A stretch of 64,000 bases of DNA from assembly GCF_963662885.1 (NCBI RefSeq), contig NZ_OY760065.1:444001-508000 (forward strand), read 5' to 3'. The position numbers and the translations under genes are program-made. The notes beneath the pieces are model-generated. The model saw nothing but the letters and a program-made list of their open reading frames with translations. It did no database searches and was not told the DNA's origin. Below are positions 8,103 to 15,912 of this stretch, piece by piece. This stretch comes from an uncultured Pseudodesulfovibrio sp. (lineage in GTDB: Bacteria; Desulfobacterota; Desulfovibrionia; Desulfovibrionales; Desulfovibrionaceae). Each line of letters begins with the position of its first letter. Positions within the stretch are counted from its first letter, which is position 1.

Positions 8103-9442
8103 GGCTCGCCCGTCCTCTCTCCCACCAGGGAGTGTTTCTTGGCTTCCACAATCTTCACCGGGACCATCATGCCGGTCAATCCGGCGGTCTCCGTCATGGA
8201 GACATTGACGATACGTCCGGCCGGGTCACGCCCTTTCCAGGAAACGGCATCTCCGTCCTGCATGCGGCTCAACCCTTCGATGAACGCGTCGGTCTGCGCG
8301 CCCACAAGATTCTTTAGACATTTTCTAGTAATATTATTTTGCAGAGTCTGCAAGCGCTGCAACCGCTCCGAGGCCTCTTCGGCCGGAACCTTGGGCTCCA
8401 TGTTCACGGCAGCCACTCCGGGCCGATCGGAATATTTGAAGGAAAAACTCGACTCGAATCCGACCCGTTCGACCATGTCCAGAGTCTGCTGGAAATCCTC
8501 CTCGGTCTCGCCGGGAAAGCCCACGATAAGATCGGTGGTCAGGCTGATGTCCGGCCTTGCCGCACGCAGTCCGTCCACAATGGAAATATACCGTTTGATG
8601 TCGTACTTGCGGCGCATGGCCTTGAGCACCCGGTCCGACCCCGCCTGCATGGGCAGATGCAGCGAGGGGCACAGGTTCGGCAGTTCACCAAAGGCCCGAA
8701 TGACCTCCTCGGCAATATCCTTTGGGTGGGAAGTGGTGAAACGCAGTCGATCCACACCGGGTATGGCGGCCACGGAACGCAGCAGTTCGGCGAAACTCAC
8801 TCCTACCCCGCCCTTGTCCAGGCCGAAGCTGTTGACGTTCTGCCCAAGCAGAGTGATCTCCCGCACACCGCCATCCACCAGGGCCCTGCATTCGTCAAGA
8901 ATGGCATCCGGGGTACGGGATTTCTGACGGCCCCTGGTGTATGGGACGATACAATACGCGCAGAAGTTGTCGCACCCCTGCATAATGTTGACAAAAGCCT
9001 GGCGGGATTCGTCAGCGGCCACCGGAACGTCGGACTGCTCGCGTTCCTCGTACAGCGTAACGAAATCCAGGAGAGCCGCGCGCTCCTCCTTACCTGCCGC
9101 GATGCGCTCCAAGGCATTGGGTGCGCCCGCGATGCCGTCCGAGCCGAAGACCAGCTTGACGAAGGGGAAACGCTCGAAAAAACCGCGCCCCACCTGCTGG
9201 GCCACACAACCGCCCACAGCGGCAAAGACATTCTCGTCCCGCTTGAGATGCGCGGCAACACGCCCCAACTCGCTGTAGACCTTCTGCTCGGGTTTATCGC
9301 GCACGCTACAAGTATTCAGAATATAGACCTGAGCATCCTCGTCGCCGGTCTCCTCCCACCCCCTGCTTTCCAGGGCGCGGGCAAGCCACTGCGAATCATG
9401 GACGTTCATCTGGCACCCGAAGGTGGTGATGTGAAATTTCAT
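8096..9442 (-). CDS. miaB: tRNA-2-methylthio-N6-dimethylallyladenosine synthase MiaB
   Basis: The 448-residue radical-SAM enzyme adds a methylthio group to N6-isopentenyl-A37 of tRNAs reading codons beginning with U. The N-terminal auxiliary 4Fe-4S cluster cysteines are Cys10 (FGCQMN), Cys45 (LNTCSVR) and Cys79 (VGGCVAQ). The radical-SAM motif is Cys157-x3-Cys161-x2-Cys164 (GCDNFCAYCIVP). A C-terminal TRAM domain contains the LVGERTGEPW ending. The length is normal. It leads a short run with the DUF151 and PHP genes, 72 bases after the CysC-like gene. Confidence 0.96.
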   Translation of the reverse strand: MKFHITTFGCQMNVHDSQWLARALESRGWEETGDEDAQVYILNTCSVRDKPEQKVYSELGRVAAHLKRDENVFAAVGGCVAQQVGRGFFERFPFVKLVFGSDGIAGAPNALERIAAGKEERAALLDFVTLYEEREQSDVPVAADESRQAFVNIMQGCDNFCAYCIVPYTRGRQKSRTPDAILDECRALVDGGVREITLLGQNVNSFGLDKGGVGVSFAELLRSVAAIPGVDRLRFTTSHPKDIAEEVIRAFGELPNLCPSLHLPMQAGSDRVLKAMRRKYDIKRYISIVDGLRAARPDISLTTDLIVGFPGETEEDFQQTLDMVERVGFESSFSFKYSDRPGVAAVNMEPKVPAEEASERLQRLQTLQNNITRKCLKNLVGAQTDAFIEGLSRMQDGDAVSWKGRDPAGRIVNVSMTETAGLTGMMVPVKIVEAKKHSLVGERTGEPW

Positions 9443-9514
9443 ATCTTTTCATCCGACCCGAAGGGCCGATCCTTTTCTTTTCAGGCCGATATTTCGGCAC
9501 GGTTAACGGGGGAA

Positions 9515-10102
9515 TTAAACACTGACGAGCCAGGTGTCCACAAAGTGCAAGGTTTTTCCCAAAGTCTCTTCACGGGTCAGTTCGCTGTTGTCGATGACGA
9601 ACTCAGCCATGGAATCTTTTTCAAAAGGAATGTCCACCCCGATAACATCCCCCAACCCATTAAAATCCTGCCCCGTTTCCTTGCGGCTCAGGGCCTTGCG
9701 ATACAGGTCCGCCATCACCTTTCCGGCGGGCCGTGCCGCTTCCCTCTTCATGGCTGTTTCCAGATCGCATTCAACGAAGATTTCGGCGAACCGGAAAATT
9801 TTTTTTCGAGCATCTCGACGCATGGACACACGATAGGCCGAGCCGTCCATGATCACATTGCGGCCCTCGCGCACAAGCCCGACGGCCTCGTCGGTGAACA
9901 TCCGGTAGGCAGCCAGACGCTCCTCCGATGTGTACTTCGGTTCCGGGACATACGCCTTACGCCGTTCATCCATCTGCAACAGGACCGCATCCACGCCCTT
10001 GGCCAGCAAGGCCTCGCGCAGACCAACAGCCAAGGTGGACTTGCCGCTGCCGGGCAGCCCCACGACCCAGATGGCCCAGCCCTCACCGCGTTGACCAGCC
10101 AT
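9515..10102 (-). CDS. CysC-like P-loop kinase (adenylylsulfate kinase family)
   Basis: The 195-residue protein has a Walker A VVGLPGSGKSTLA near residues 13-25 and an overall CysC/AAA_33 layout: NVIMDGSAYRVSMRRDARKKI, then FVECDLETAMKREAARP. True APS kinases carry an L-D-G-D-N-V-R substrate motif after the first helix. Here that place reads LLQMDERRKAYVP, so the usual APS-binding residues are changed. The start is 4 bases after the APH-like gene's stop, so the two are translationally linked. I infer a small-molecule kinase related to CysC rather than an ordinary APS kinase. It could still act on APS. Confidence 0.7.
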   Translation of the reverse strand: MAGQRGEGWAIWVVGLPGSGKSTLAVGLREALLAKGVDAVLLQMDERRKAYVPEPKYTSEERLAAYRMFTDEAVGLVREGRNVIMDGSAYRVSMRRDARKKIFRFAEIFVECDLETAMKREAARPAGKVMADLYRKALSRKETGQDFNGLGDVIGVDIPFEKDSMAEFVIDNSELTREETLGKTLHFVDTWLVSV

Positions 10103-10105
10103 AGG

Positions 10106-11188
10106 CTACTCCAGGTAGCGGTTGACGTTTTCCCAGTCAAAGACGTCGTCTTCAAGTACGTTGGACACGAAATTGAACAGACGGCGGCGGACAGTTTCGG
10201 GGTGGTCGGGATACCATTCGGGAGAGGCGATGACCAGTCCCCGAAACACGCAGAACGGGGCCAGGACTTCTAGCACTTCGGTATCTCCGGTGCGGTCCAG
10301 ATACTCTCCGAAATAGGCCCGGTAGAGTTCCCGATAAGGTCCGTCCAACTTCTCGTGATCGTACAGGGACCAGAGCAGATAATTCACGGCCATGCAGACC
10401 AGATCGCCGCCCGGTTCCCCCCACTCGCCCCGGCTGCGGTCAAGCACCGAAAAATCGCCATCATCGGTGACGAGCACGTTCCATGGATGGAAGTCCCCGT
10501 GCACCGCGCTCAGCCGATGGGCATACCCCTTCAGCTTCCAACGCCAGTCGATGAGGCGTTTCTCCAATGCCCGGAAGCGATCCGGACCGAAGAAGGAATA
10601 ATTGCGGGGAAAGGCCTCGTCCACAAGACCGAGAATGCATTCGCTGGCCCCGATCAGATTTCTGATGCGCCGCGAATACAAAGGCGGATCGTCGAGCTTC
10701 CGGGTATGCACGCGCGCCAACCATCTAGCGAACTCGCGAGCCGTTTCGAGGTCCTGGGTACGCAGGCCGTTTTCACGGATACGTTCCAGGTCCAGGAAGT
10801 AGTCGTGCCCTGCGAGCTTTTCATTGACGATGAAGAACTCCCTGGGACCATCAATCGGCACAAGCGCATCCGAGACGTCCACGTAGCCCAGACCGAGAGG
10901 GCGGACATGACGCTCCATGCGGGCCGAGGTCTCGAACTGGAACATGAGAATGGCCGCCCTGTCCCAATAGAACTGGTGGCCGTACTTATCGCCCTTCATG
11001 ACCGAGAACACGGCCTCACGGACCGCGCCGCCCACCTCGAAGCGGACAAGAAGGGGCTTGCCGTATCCGAACCCCTTCATGCCCTGAGCGTCGAGGTTGC
11101 CAATGTCGCCCGCCCCCAAAAGACGGGCGTCATCGCCGTACACTCGCCGCAAGTACGTTTCAATAGCCTGGACCTTGAGTTCGATCAT
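10106..11188 (-). CDS. APH-like phosphotransferase family protein
   Basis: The 360-residue protein has the C-terminal catalytic core of the aminoglycoside/choline phosphotransferase fold. The catalytic loop reads VHGDFHPWNVLV (about residues 235-246) and the metal-binding loop is SVLDRSRGEWGEPGGDL (about residues 253-269). The N-lobe has a Lys in FSVMKGDKYGH. Such proteins phosphorylate hydroxyls of sugars, choline, amino acids or protein side chains; resistance is not implied. It sits between a PfkB kinase (30 bases upstream) and the CysC-like kinase (3 bases downstream). Single proteins that fuse an APH-like domain to a P-loop kinase are known, which suggests these two act together. Confidence 0.75.
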   Translation of the reverse strand: MIELKVQAIETYLRRVYGDDARLLGAGDIGNLDAQGMKGFGYGKPLLVRFEVGGAVREAVFSVMKGDKYGHQFYWDRAAILMFQFETSARMERHVRPLGLGYVDVSDALVPIDGPREFFIVNEKLAGHDYFLDLERIRENGLRTQDLETAREFARWLARVHTRKLDDPPLYSRRIRNLIGASECILGLVDEAFPRNYSFFGPDRFRALEKRLIDWRWKLKGYAHRLSAVHGDFHPWNVLVTDDGDFSVLDRSRGEWGEPGGDLVCMAVNYLLWSLYDHEKLDGPYRELYRAYFGEYLDRTGDTEVLEVLAPFCVFRGLVIASPEWYPDHPETVRRRLFNFVSNVLEDDVFDWENVNRYLE

Positions 11189-11218
11189 GTCGCCCTCCCC
11201 GGCCCCAGCGGGCCACTG

Positions 11219-12154
11219 TTACGAAAGCGGTCCGAAAACCGACTCGTAACGCTCGGTGAATTCCTCCATGGTGAAGGCGTGCTCCTGGGTCCCCTTGAAC
11301 TCCACCGCGTAGGTGGCGCAGGTAGCGCCCAGCTTGCACGAATCGGCCACGGTCTTGCCCATGGCCAGTCCTTTGAGCAACCCGGCGCGGAAGGCGTCTC
11401 CTGCCCCGGTGGGGTCGAGCACTTCCTTGGCCGGAACAACGCCGATGGTCGTGTCGCCGTCCTTGCAGCTGACCATGGACCCCTTTTCGCCCAGGGTGGT
11501 GATCAGGTAGCCCACCTGACCGACGATATCTTCCTTGGACAAGCCGGTAGCCTTCATGACCATCTCCAGCTCGTAGTCATTGACGATCAGGATCTCCGCG
11601 CCGTCAATGGCCTCTTTCAGCTTTTCGCCGCCCAGGGCCGGAATCTGCTGGCCCGGATCAAAGATATACGGGATACCGTTGTCGCGGTAGTATTTCGGAT
11701 GATCGACCATGTCGTTTATGTTACCCGGCGCGATGATGCCCATGGCATCGGACGGGTCGATGCGGCTCATGTCGTACTGGCTGGGATATTTCATGGCACC
11801 TGGGTTGAACCCGTTGATCTGGTTGTCCGACATATCCGTGGTGATGTAGCAACCGGCGGTAAACTCCTGGTCGATGGTCCGGATGCCGTCCAGGGCAATG
11901 CCATACTGCTGCAGACGTTCGTCGTAGGGGCCGAAATCTTTACCCACCTGACTCAGGATGGTGGATTTCTCACCGAGCAGGGAGAGGTTGTAGGCGATGT
12001 TGCCGGCCGTGCCGCCGAAACGCTCAACCAGGCCGTCCACCAGGAAAGAAACGTTCAGAATATGTATCTTGTCCGGCAAGATGTGATTGGAGAACTTGTC
12101 GGGGAAGGTCATGATGCGGTCAAAAGCAAGGGACCCGGAAATGTAGATTTGCAT
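11219..12154 (-). CDS. PfkB-family carbohydrate/nucleoside kinase
   Basis: The 311-residue protein has the ribokinase fold. The N-terminal YISGSLAFDRI and FGGTAGNIAYNLSLLG (about residues 46-61) match PfkB signature 1. The C-terminal DPTGAGDAFRAGLLKGLA (about residues 244-261) contains the anion-hole GAGD with the catalytic Asp. The N-terminal pattern resembles bacterial adenosine-kinase-like members, but the substrate (adenosine, ribose or another sugar) is not fixed by sequence. It precedes the APH-like and CysC-like genes on the same strand. Confidence 0.85.
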   Translation of the reverse strand: MQIYISGSLAFDRIMTFPDKFSNHILPDKIHILNVSFLVDGLVERFGGTAGNIAYNLSLLGEKSTILSQVGKDFGPYDERLQQYGIALDGIRTIDQEFTAGCYITTDMSDNQINGFNPGAMKYPSQYDMSRIDPSDAMGIIAPGNINDMVDHPKYYRDNGIPYIFDPGQQIPALGGEKLKEAIDGAEILIVNDYELEMVMKATGLSKEDIVGQVGYLITTLGEKGSMVSCKDGDTTIGVVPAKEVLDPTGAGDAFRAGLLKGLAMGKTVADSCKLGATCATYAVEFKGTQEHAFTMEEFTERYESVFGPLS

Positions 12155-12213
12155 GAATACTCCTTAAAAGCTGATTCGGTTGAACGGAACCTACTTGCAG
12201 GGCTATCTCCCTG

Positions 12214-12555
12214 TCAACGGGACCTCCCGTCTGTTGCCCCTCCGGCTGTCTCCTCTCTGATCCAGGCCAGAAAATCCGGATTGCCACCGGTTATGGGCAG
12301 GGAGACCACGCACGGGACCTCGTAGCCATGCGCCGCCTTAACCGCTTCGGTCAATGCGTCCACGAGGTCATCCCGGGTCTTGGCGATGAGCACCGTTTCC
12401 TCACCGCGCTCCACCTTGCCGTTCCACCAATACAACGAGCGCATGCCGGGCAGGATGTTCACGCAGGCGGCCAGCCGCTTTTCAACGAGCATCTCACCGA
12501 GGGTCTCGGCTTCTGATTCACTGGCACAGGTGATATACATGAACGACTCGGGCAT
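12214..12555 (-). CDS. cutA: Divalent-cation tolerance protein CutA1
   Basis: This 113-residue protein of the trimeric PII-like CutA1 fold shows FMYITCASESEAETLGEMLVEK, LAACVNILPGMRSLYWWNGKVE and the AHGYEVPCVVSLPI segment, all family hallmarks. The start at 12555 is preferred because ATGGAGGAACCC puts GGAGG about 6 bases upstream; an in-frame ATG 12 bases earlier lacks a good site. The role (metal tolerance or signalling) is unresolved in the family. It is 59 bases upstream of the PfkB gene and divergent from nth. Confidence 0.92.
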   Translation of the reverse strand: MPESFMYITCASESEAETLGEMLVEKRLAACVNILPGMRSLYWWNGKVERGEETVLIAKTRDDLVDALTEAVKAAHGYEVPCVVSLPITGGNPDFLAWIREETAGGATDGRSR

Positions 12556-12675
12556 GGGTTCCTCCATTTTTACGGATGATACATGGTTCGCCACAGGACG
12601 CAACCGGCAGAAGGAGTCTTTGACGCTTGAGCCATACGCCAGCAGGTGCTAACAAGCCTCCGACACGGAGTACAT

Positions 12676-13311
12676 ATGAACAAGAAAGAACGCGCAGCCG
12701 AAATATTCGACCGTCTCTCGAAACGGTATCCCACCCCCAAACCGGCCCTGGATTACACCAATCCCTGGGAACTGCTGGTAGCCACTGCCCTGTCCGCCCA
12801 GTGTACGGACGAGCGGGTCAACAAGGTTACCCCGGTCTTTTTCGAACGCTGGCCCGAGATCAAGGACGCAGCCGAGGCTGACGTATCCGAGATCGAAGAC
12901 GTGGTCCGCTCCACTGGATTTTTCCGCAACAAGGCCAAGAACATCAAGGCTGCCGCACAGCGCATCATGACCAAATACGACGGCGAGGTCCCCCGGACCA
13001 TGGCCGAGCTGATCACACTCGGCGGCGTGGCCCGCAAGACAGCGAGCATCGTCCTGGCAAACGCGTTCGGCGTGAACGAAGGCATCGCCGTCGACACGCA
13101 CGTGAAACGGCTGGCCTTCCGCATGGGCTTGACGACCAAGACCGAGCCCGTGCAGGTGGAAAAGGACCTCATGCCGCTCTTTCCCCAGGACACCTGGGGC
13201 GACGTCAACCACCTGCTGGTCTTCTTCGGCCGCGAGGTCTGCCCTGCGCGCAAGCCCAAATGCGACATCTGCGAATTGAACGACATCTGCCCGAAAAAGG
13301 GGGTCAAATAA
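12676..13311 (+). CDS. nth: Endonuclease III
   Basis: The 211-residue DNA glycosylase/AP lyase removes oxidised pyrimidines. It shows ALSAQCTDERVNKVTP and the helix-hairpin-helix LGGVARKTASIVLANAF, with the catalytic Lys. The catalytic Asp is in GIAVDTHVKRLAFRMGL. The C-terminal 4Fe-4S cluster has four Cys spaced 6-2-5 (CPARKPKCDICELNDIC). GGAG at 12667-12670, 5 bases before the ATG at 12676, fixes the start. Its stop overlaps the tgt start (TAATG), so the two are coupled. Confidence 0.96.
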   Translation: MNKKERAAEIFDRLSKRYPTPKPALDYTNPWELLVATALSAQCTDERVNKVTPVFFERWPEIKDAAEADVSEIEDVVRSTGFFRNKAKNIKAAAQRIMTKYDGEVPRTMAELITLGGVARKTASIVLANAFGVNEGIAVDTHVKRLAFRMGLTTKTEPVQVEKDLMPLFPQDTWGDVNHLLVFFGREVCPARKPKCDICELNDICPKKGVK

Positions 13312-14435
13312 TGTCCAAGCCCGGCGATTTCACCATCCACGCCACGGACAACCTGGCCCGGCGGGCCACCCTGAGCACGGCCCACGGCGACATCCAGACG
13401 CCCATCTTCATGCCGGTCGGCACCCAGGGCACGGTCAAAAGCCTGACCCCGCTGGATCTTGAAGAGATGGAAGCCCAGATCATCCTGGGCAACACCTACC
13501 ACCTGTACCTTCGCCCTGGCGATGAGCTGGTGGCCCGGCGTGGTGGCCTGCACAAATTCGCCAACTGGAAACGGCCCATTCTGACCGACTCGGGCGGGTT
13601 CCAGGTCTTCAGCCTGGAAGGCATCCGCAAGCTTTCCGAAGAAGGCGTGGAGTTCCGCTCCTACATCGACGGTTCCAAACACTTTTTCTCCCCGGAAAAG
13701 GCCATCGACATCCAGAAGAACCTCGGCTCGGACATCATGATGGTGCTCGACGAGTGCGTGGGCTACGGCAACGACCGCGCCTACACCGAGAAGTCCCTGG
13801 AAATGACCACCCGCTGGGCGCAGCGGTGCCGCGATCACTACCCCAAAGGCAGCGGCGACCAACTCATGTTCGGCATCGTCCAGGGCGGATTCCACAAGGA
13901 TCTGCGGGACCGGAGCCTGGAACAATTACGCGAGATAGACTTTGAAGGGTTTGCCATCGGCGGCCTGTCCGTGGGCGAGTCCACCGAAGAGATGTACGAC
14001 ATCCTGCACCACATAACGCCCAGAATGCCGCACGAAAAGCCGCGTTATCTCATGGGTGTCGGCACTCCCTTGGACATCCTTGAAGGCGTTTCCGCGGGCG
14101 TGGACATGTTCGACTGCGTCCTGCCTTCGCGCAATGCCCGGAACGGGACCCTGTTTACCTCGCTGGGCAAGGTCAACATCAAGCGGGCCGAATACGCTGA
14201 GGACGACTCACCGCTGGATCCGAACTGCGGCTGTTACACCTGCCGCAACTTCACCAAGGCGTATCTGCGGCATCTGTACATGGCAAAGGAGCTGCTCTCC
14301 TACCGGTTGAACACCTATCACAACCTGTACTTCTACCTGGATCTGATGAAGCAGATAAGGACGGCCATCGAGGAAGGCACCTTCCGCGACCTCAAGGCCC
14401 GATACGAAGCGGCCTACGGTCAACGGAAGGGATAG
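13311..14435 (+). CDS. tgt: Queuine tRNA-ribosyltransferase (Tgt)
   Basis: The 374-residue enzyme exchanges G34 for preQ1 in GUN-anticodon tRNAs. The substrate-binding Asp lies in LTDSGGFQVFSL, and the nucleophilic Asp in GVDMFDCVLPSRNARNG. The zinc site is CGCYTCRNFTKAYLRH (three Cys and one His). QILGNTYHLYLRPG-type N-terminal residues are also present. The ATG at 13311 overlaps the nth stop by one base; the frame is open upstream but this is the only well-placed start. It is convergent with the YihY gene with a 3-base gap and no terminator between them. Confidence 0.96.
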   Translation: MSKPGDFTIHATDNLARRATLSTAHGDIQTPIFMPVGTQGTVKSLTPLDLEEMEAQIILGNTYHLYLRPGDELVARRGGLHKFANWKRPILTDSGGFQVFSLEGIRKLSEEGVEFRSYIDGSKHFFSPEKAIDIQKNLGSDIMMVLDECVGYGNDRAYTEKSLEMTTRWAQRCRDHYPKGSGDQLMFGIVQGGFHKDLRDRSLEQLREIDFEGFAIGGLSVGESTEEMYDILHHITPRMPHEKPRYLMGVGTPLDILEGVSAGVDMFDCVLPSRNARNGTLFTSLGKVNIKRAEYAEDDSPLDPNCGCYTCRNFTKAYLRHLYMAKELLSYRLNTYHNLYFYLDLMKQIRTAIEEGTFRDLKARYEAAYGQRKG

Positions 14436-14438
14436 CGA

Positions 14439-15827
14439 TCAGAAACGCTGCGGGCAGCGGCCCGACTCTTCCTCGGGGACTATGCTGAAGACGGCGCCGG
14501 GGTATTCCTCGGCGCACTGCAGCAAGGTCATATTGGCCTCGCTCTTGGCCGTGGCCTCTCCCAGGCCGCCAAGGATGCGGTCCAGGAAGCCGTACTTCTG
14601 ATCGAACTCGGCAAAGACCCGCTGCTCGCCTTCCATATTCACGGCCCGGATGACGTCGAGAACACGAACGTCCGCGAGTTCCCGCGCCGGGGCAAAGACC
14701 TCGCACCCCGACACGTCTGCAGGAACGGTGTAGCCCGCCTGCTGCAGGACGCGGAACAAATCGGAAACCAGGGTGGCCGGAGCCATGAGGCCGTCGGATA
14801 TTTCCTCCACGGACGGCAGCGGGCTGCCCTCGTGAAACCGTTTGGCCAGCACGACCATCATCAGCACAGCAATCTTCTGCCTCTCATAAGGGGTGGCCGA
14901 GCCGAAATAGCGCTGTCTGACAAAAGAATTGATGTTCTGCCAGGCATGGCTGACCTGGGCCCCGAGCAGAACGATGACCCAACTCAGATAGATCCAGACC
15001 AGAAGCAGCGGCAACTGGGCGAAGCTGCCGTAGATGGCGTTGTATTTAACCGCTCCGATCTGCCAGTTGATGTACAGCCACTGGGCCATCTGCCAAAGGA
15101 CACCGCCGACAGCGCCGCCGATGAACGCCGCCCGGACACGCACGCGGGTGTTGGGTATGAAGGCGTACATCATGGAAAATGCCATGATGATGAGCAGGTA
15201 GGGAACGGCCTTGAGGAAGACGGTCTCCAGATAGCCTATGGCCTGAAGGCTCATCAGTCTGGATATAAAATCCTGGTTCTGCAGGCTGAAGTTGAAGCTT
15301 GAGGCGATAAACAGAAATATCGGGCCAAAAAGGATGATCGGGAAGAAGTCCGTAATTCTTCGCCAAGCGGACCGGCCCTTATCCACGCTCCAGATGACGT
15401 TGAAGGCCTTTTCTATGGTTCCCACCAGGGAAAGAACGGTGAAGAGCAATGTAACCACGCCGACCCACCCGAGGGCCTGAACGTTGGTCCGGTCAATGTA
15501 TTCGATTATCTTGTCGGCGACTTCGGGCTGTCCCGTTGTCAGGTGTAGAATCAGATCACGCATCTTGCCGGTATTCTGAAAGCCGAATCCCTTGGAAATG
15601 GAGAAGGCAACGGCCAGAAACGGAACGATCGAGAGGATGGTTGTGAATGTCAGAGCCGCCGCGCGGATGATGATCTGGTCCTTCACGAAACTGACGAACA
15701 CCAGATACAACAGGCGGCAAGCCCCTCGCCAGGTACGTACCAGATATGGGGTCTCCGGAGTATTGCGCTCCCAGACGTCTTCCACCAGTTGTCTCTTCAG
15801 CTGTATGACCTTGCGCGCCAGACTCAT
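14439..15827 (-). CDS. YihY/BrkB family inner-membrane protein
   Basis: The 462-residue protein has the Virul_fac_BrkB domain with about six transmembrane helices between residues 35 and 300 (IIIRAAALTFTTILSIVPFLAVAFS, FIPNTRVRVRAAFIGGAVGGVLWQ, YGSFAQLPLLLVWIYLSWVIVLLGAQ). A soluble C-terminal extension of about 160 residues follows, with a winged-helix-like stretch (VLMMVVLAKRF...LPSVEEISDGLMAPATLVSDLFRVLQQAG). Earlier RNase BN claims for this family are not accepted and its function is unknown. GGAG upstream of the ATG at 15827 supports the start. It lies 85 bases after asmA. Confidence 0.88.
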   Translation of the reverse strand: MSLARKVIQLKRQLVEDVWERNTPETPYLVRTWRGACRLLYLVFVSFVKDQIIIRAAALTFTTILSIVPFLAVAFSISKGFGFQNTGKMRDLILHLTTGQPEVADKIIEYIDRTNVQALGWVGVVTLLFTVLSLVGTIEKAFNVIWSVDKGRSAWRRITDFFPIILFGPIFLFIASSFNFSLQNQDFISRLMSLQAIGYLETVFLKAVPYLLIIMAFSMMYAFIPNTRVRVRAAFIGGAVGGVLWQMAQWLYINWQIGAVKYNAIYGSFAQLPLLLVWIYLSWVIVLLGAQVSHAWQNINSFVRQRYFGSATPYERQKIAVLMMVVLAKRFHEGSPLPSVEEISDGLMAPATLVSDLFRVLQQAGYTVPADVSGCEVFAPARELADVRVLDVIRAVNMEGEQRVFAEFDQKYGFLDRILGGLGEATAKSEANMTLLQCAEEYPGAVFSIVPEEESGRCPQRF

Positions 15828-15912
15828 GATCGCTCCACGTTGAAATTGGCGTTTTGAACGGATTGACGATTATATCCGTCGGGGGTGTGCAGGCAAGTCC
15901 TCCACGCCCCGA

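Noticed and set aside
10106..11188. Aminoglycoside resistance gene
   Set aside because: Only the general APH fold is shared. The context is two other kinases and housekeeping genes, with no mobile element, so a resistance role is not supported.
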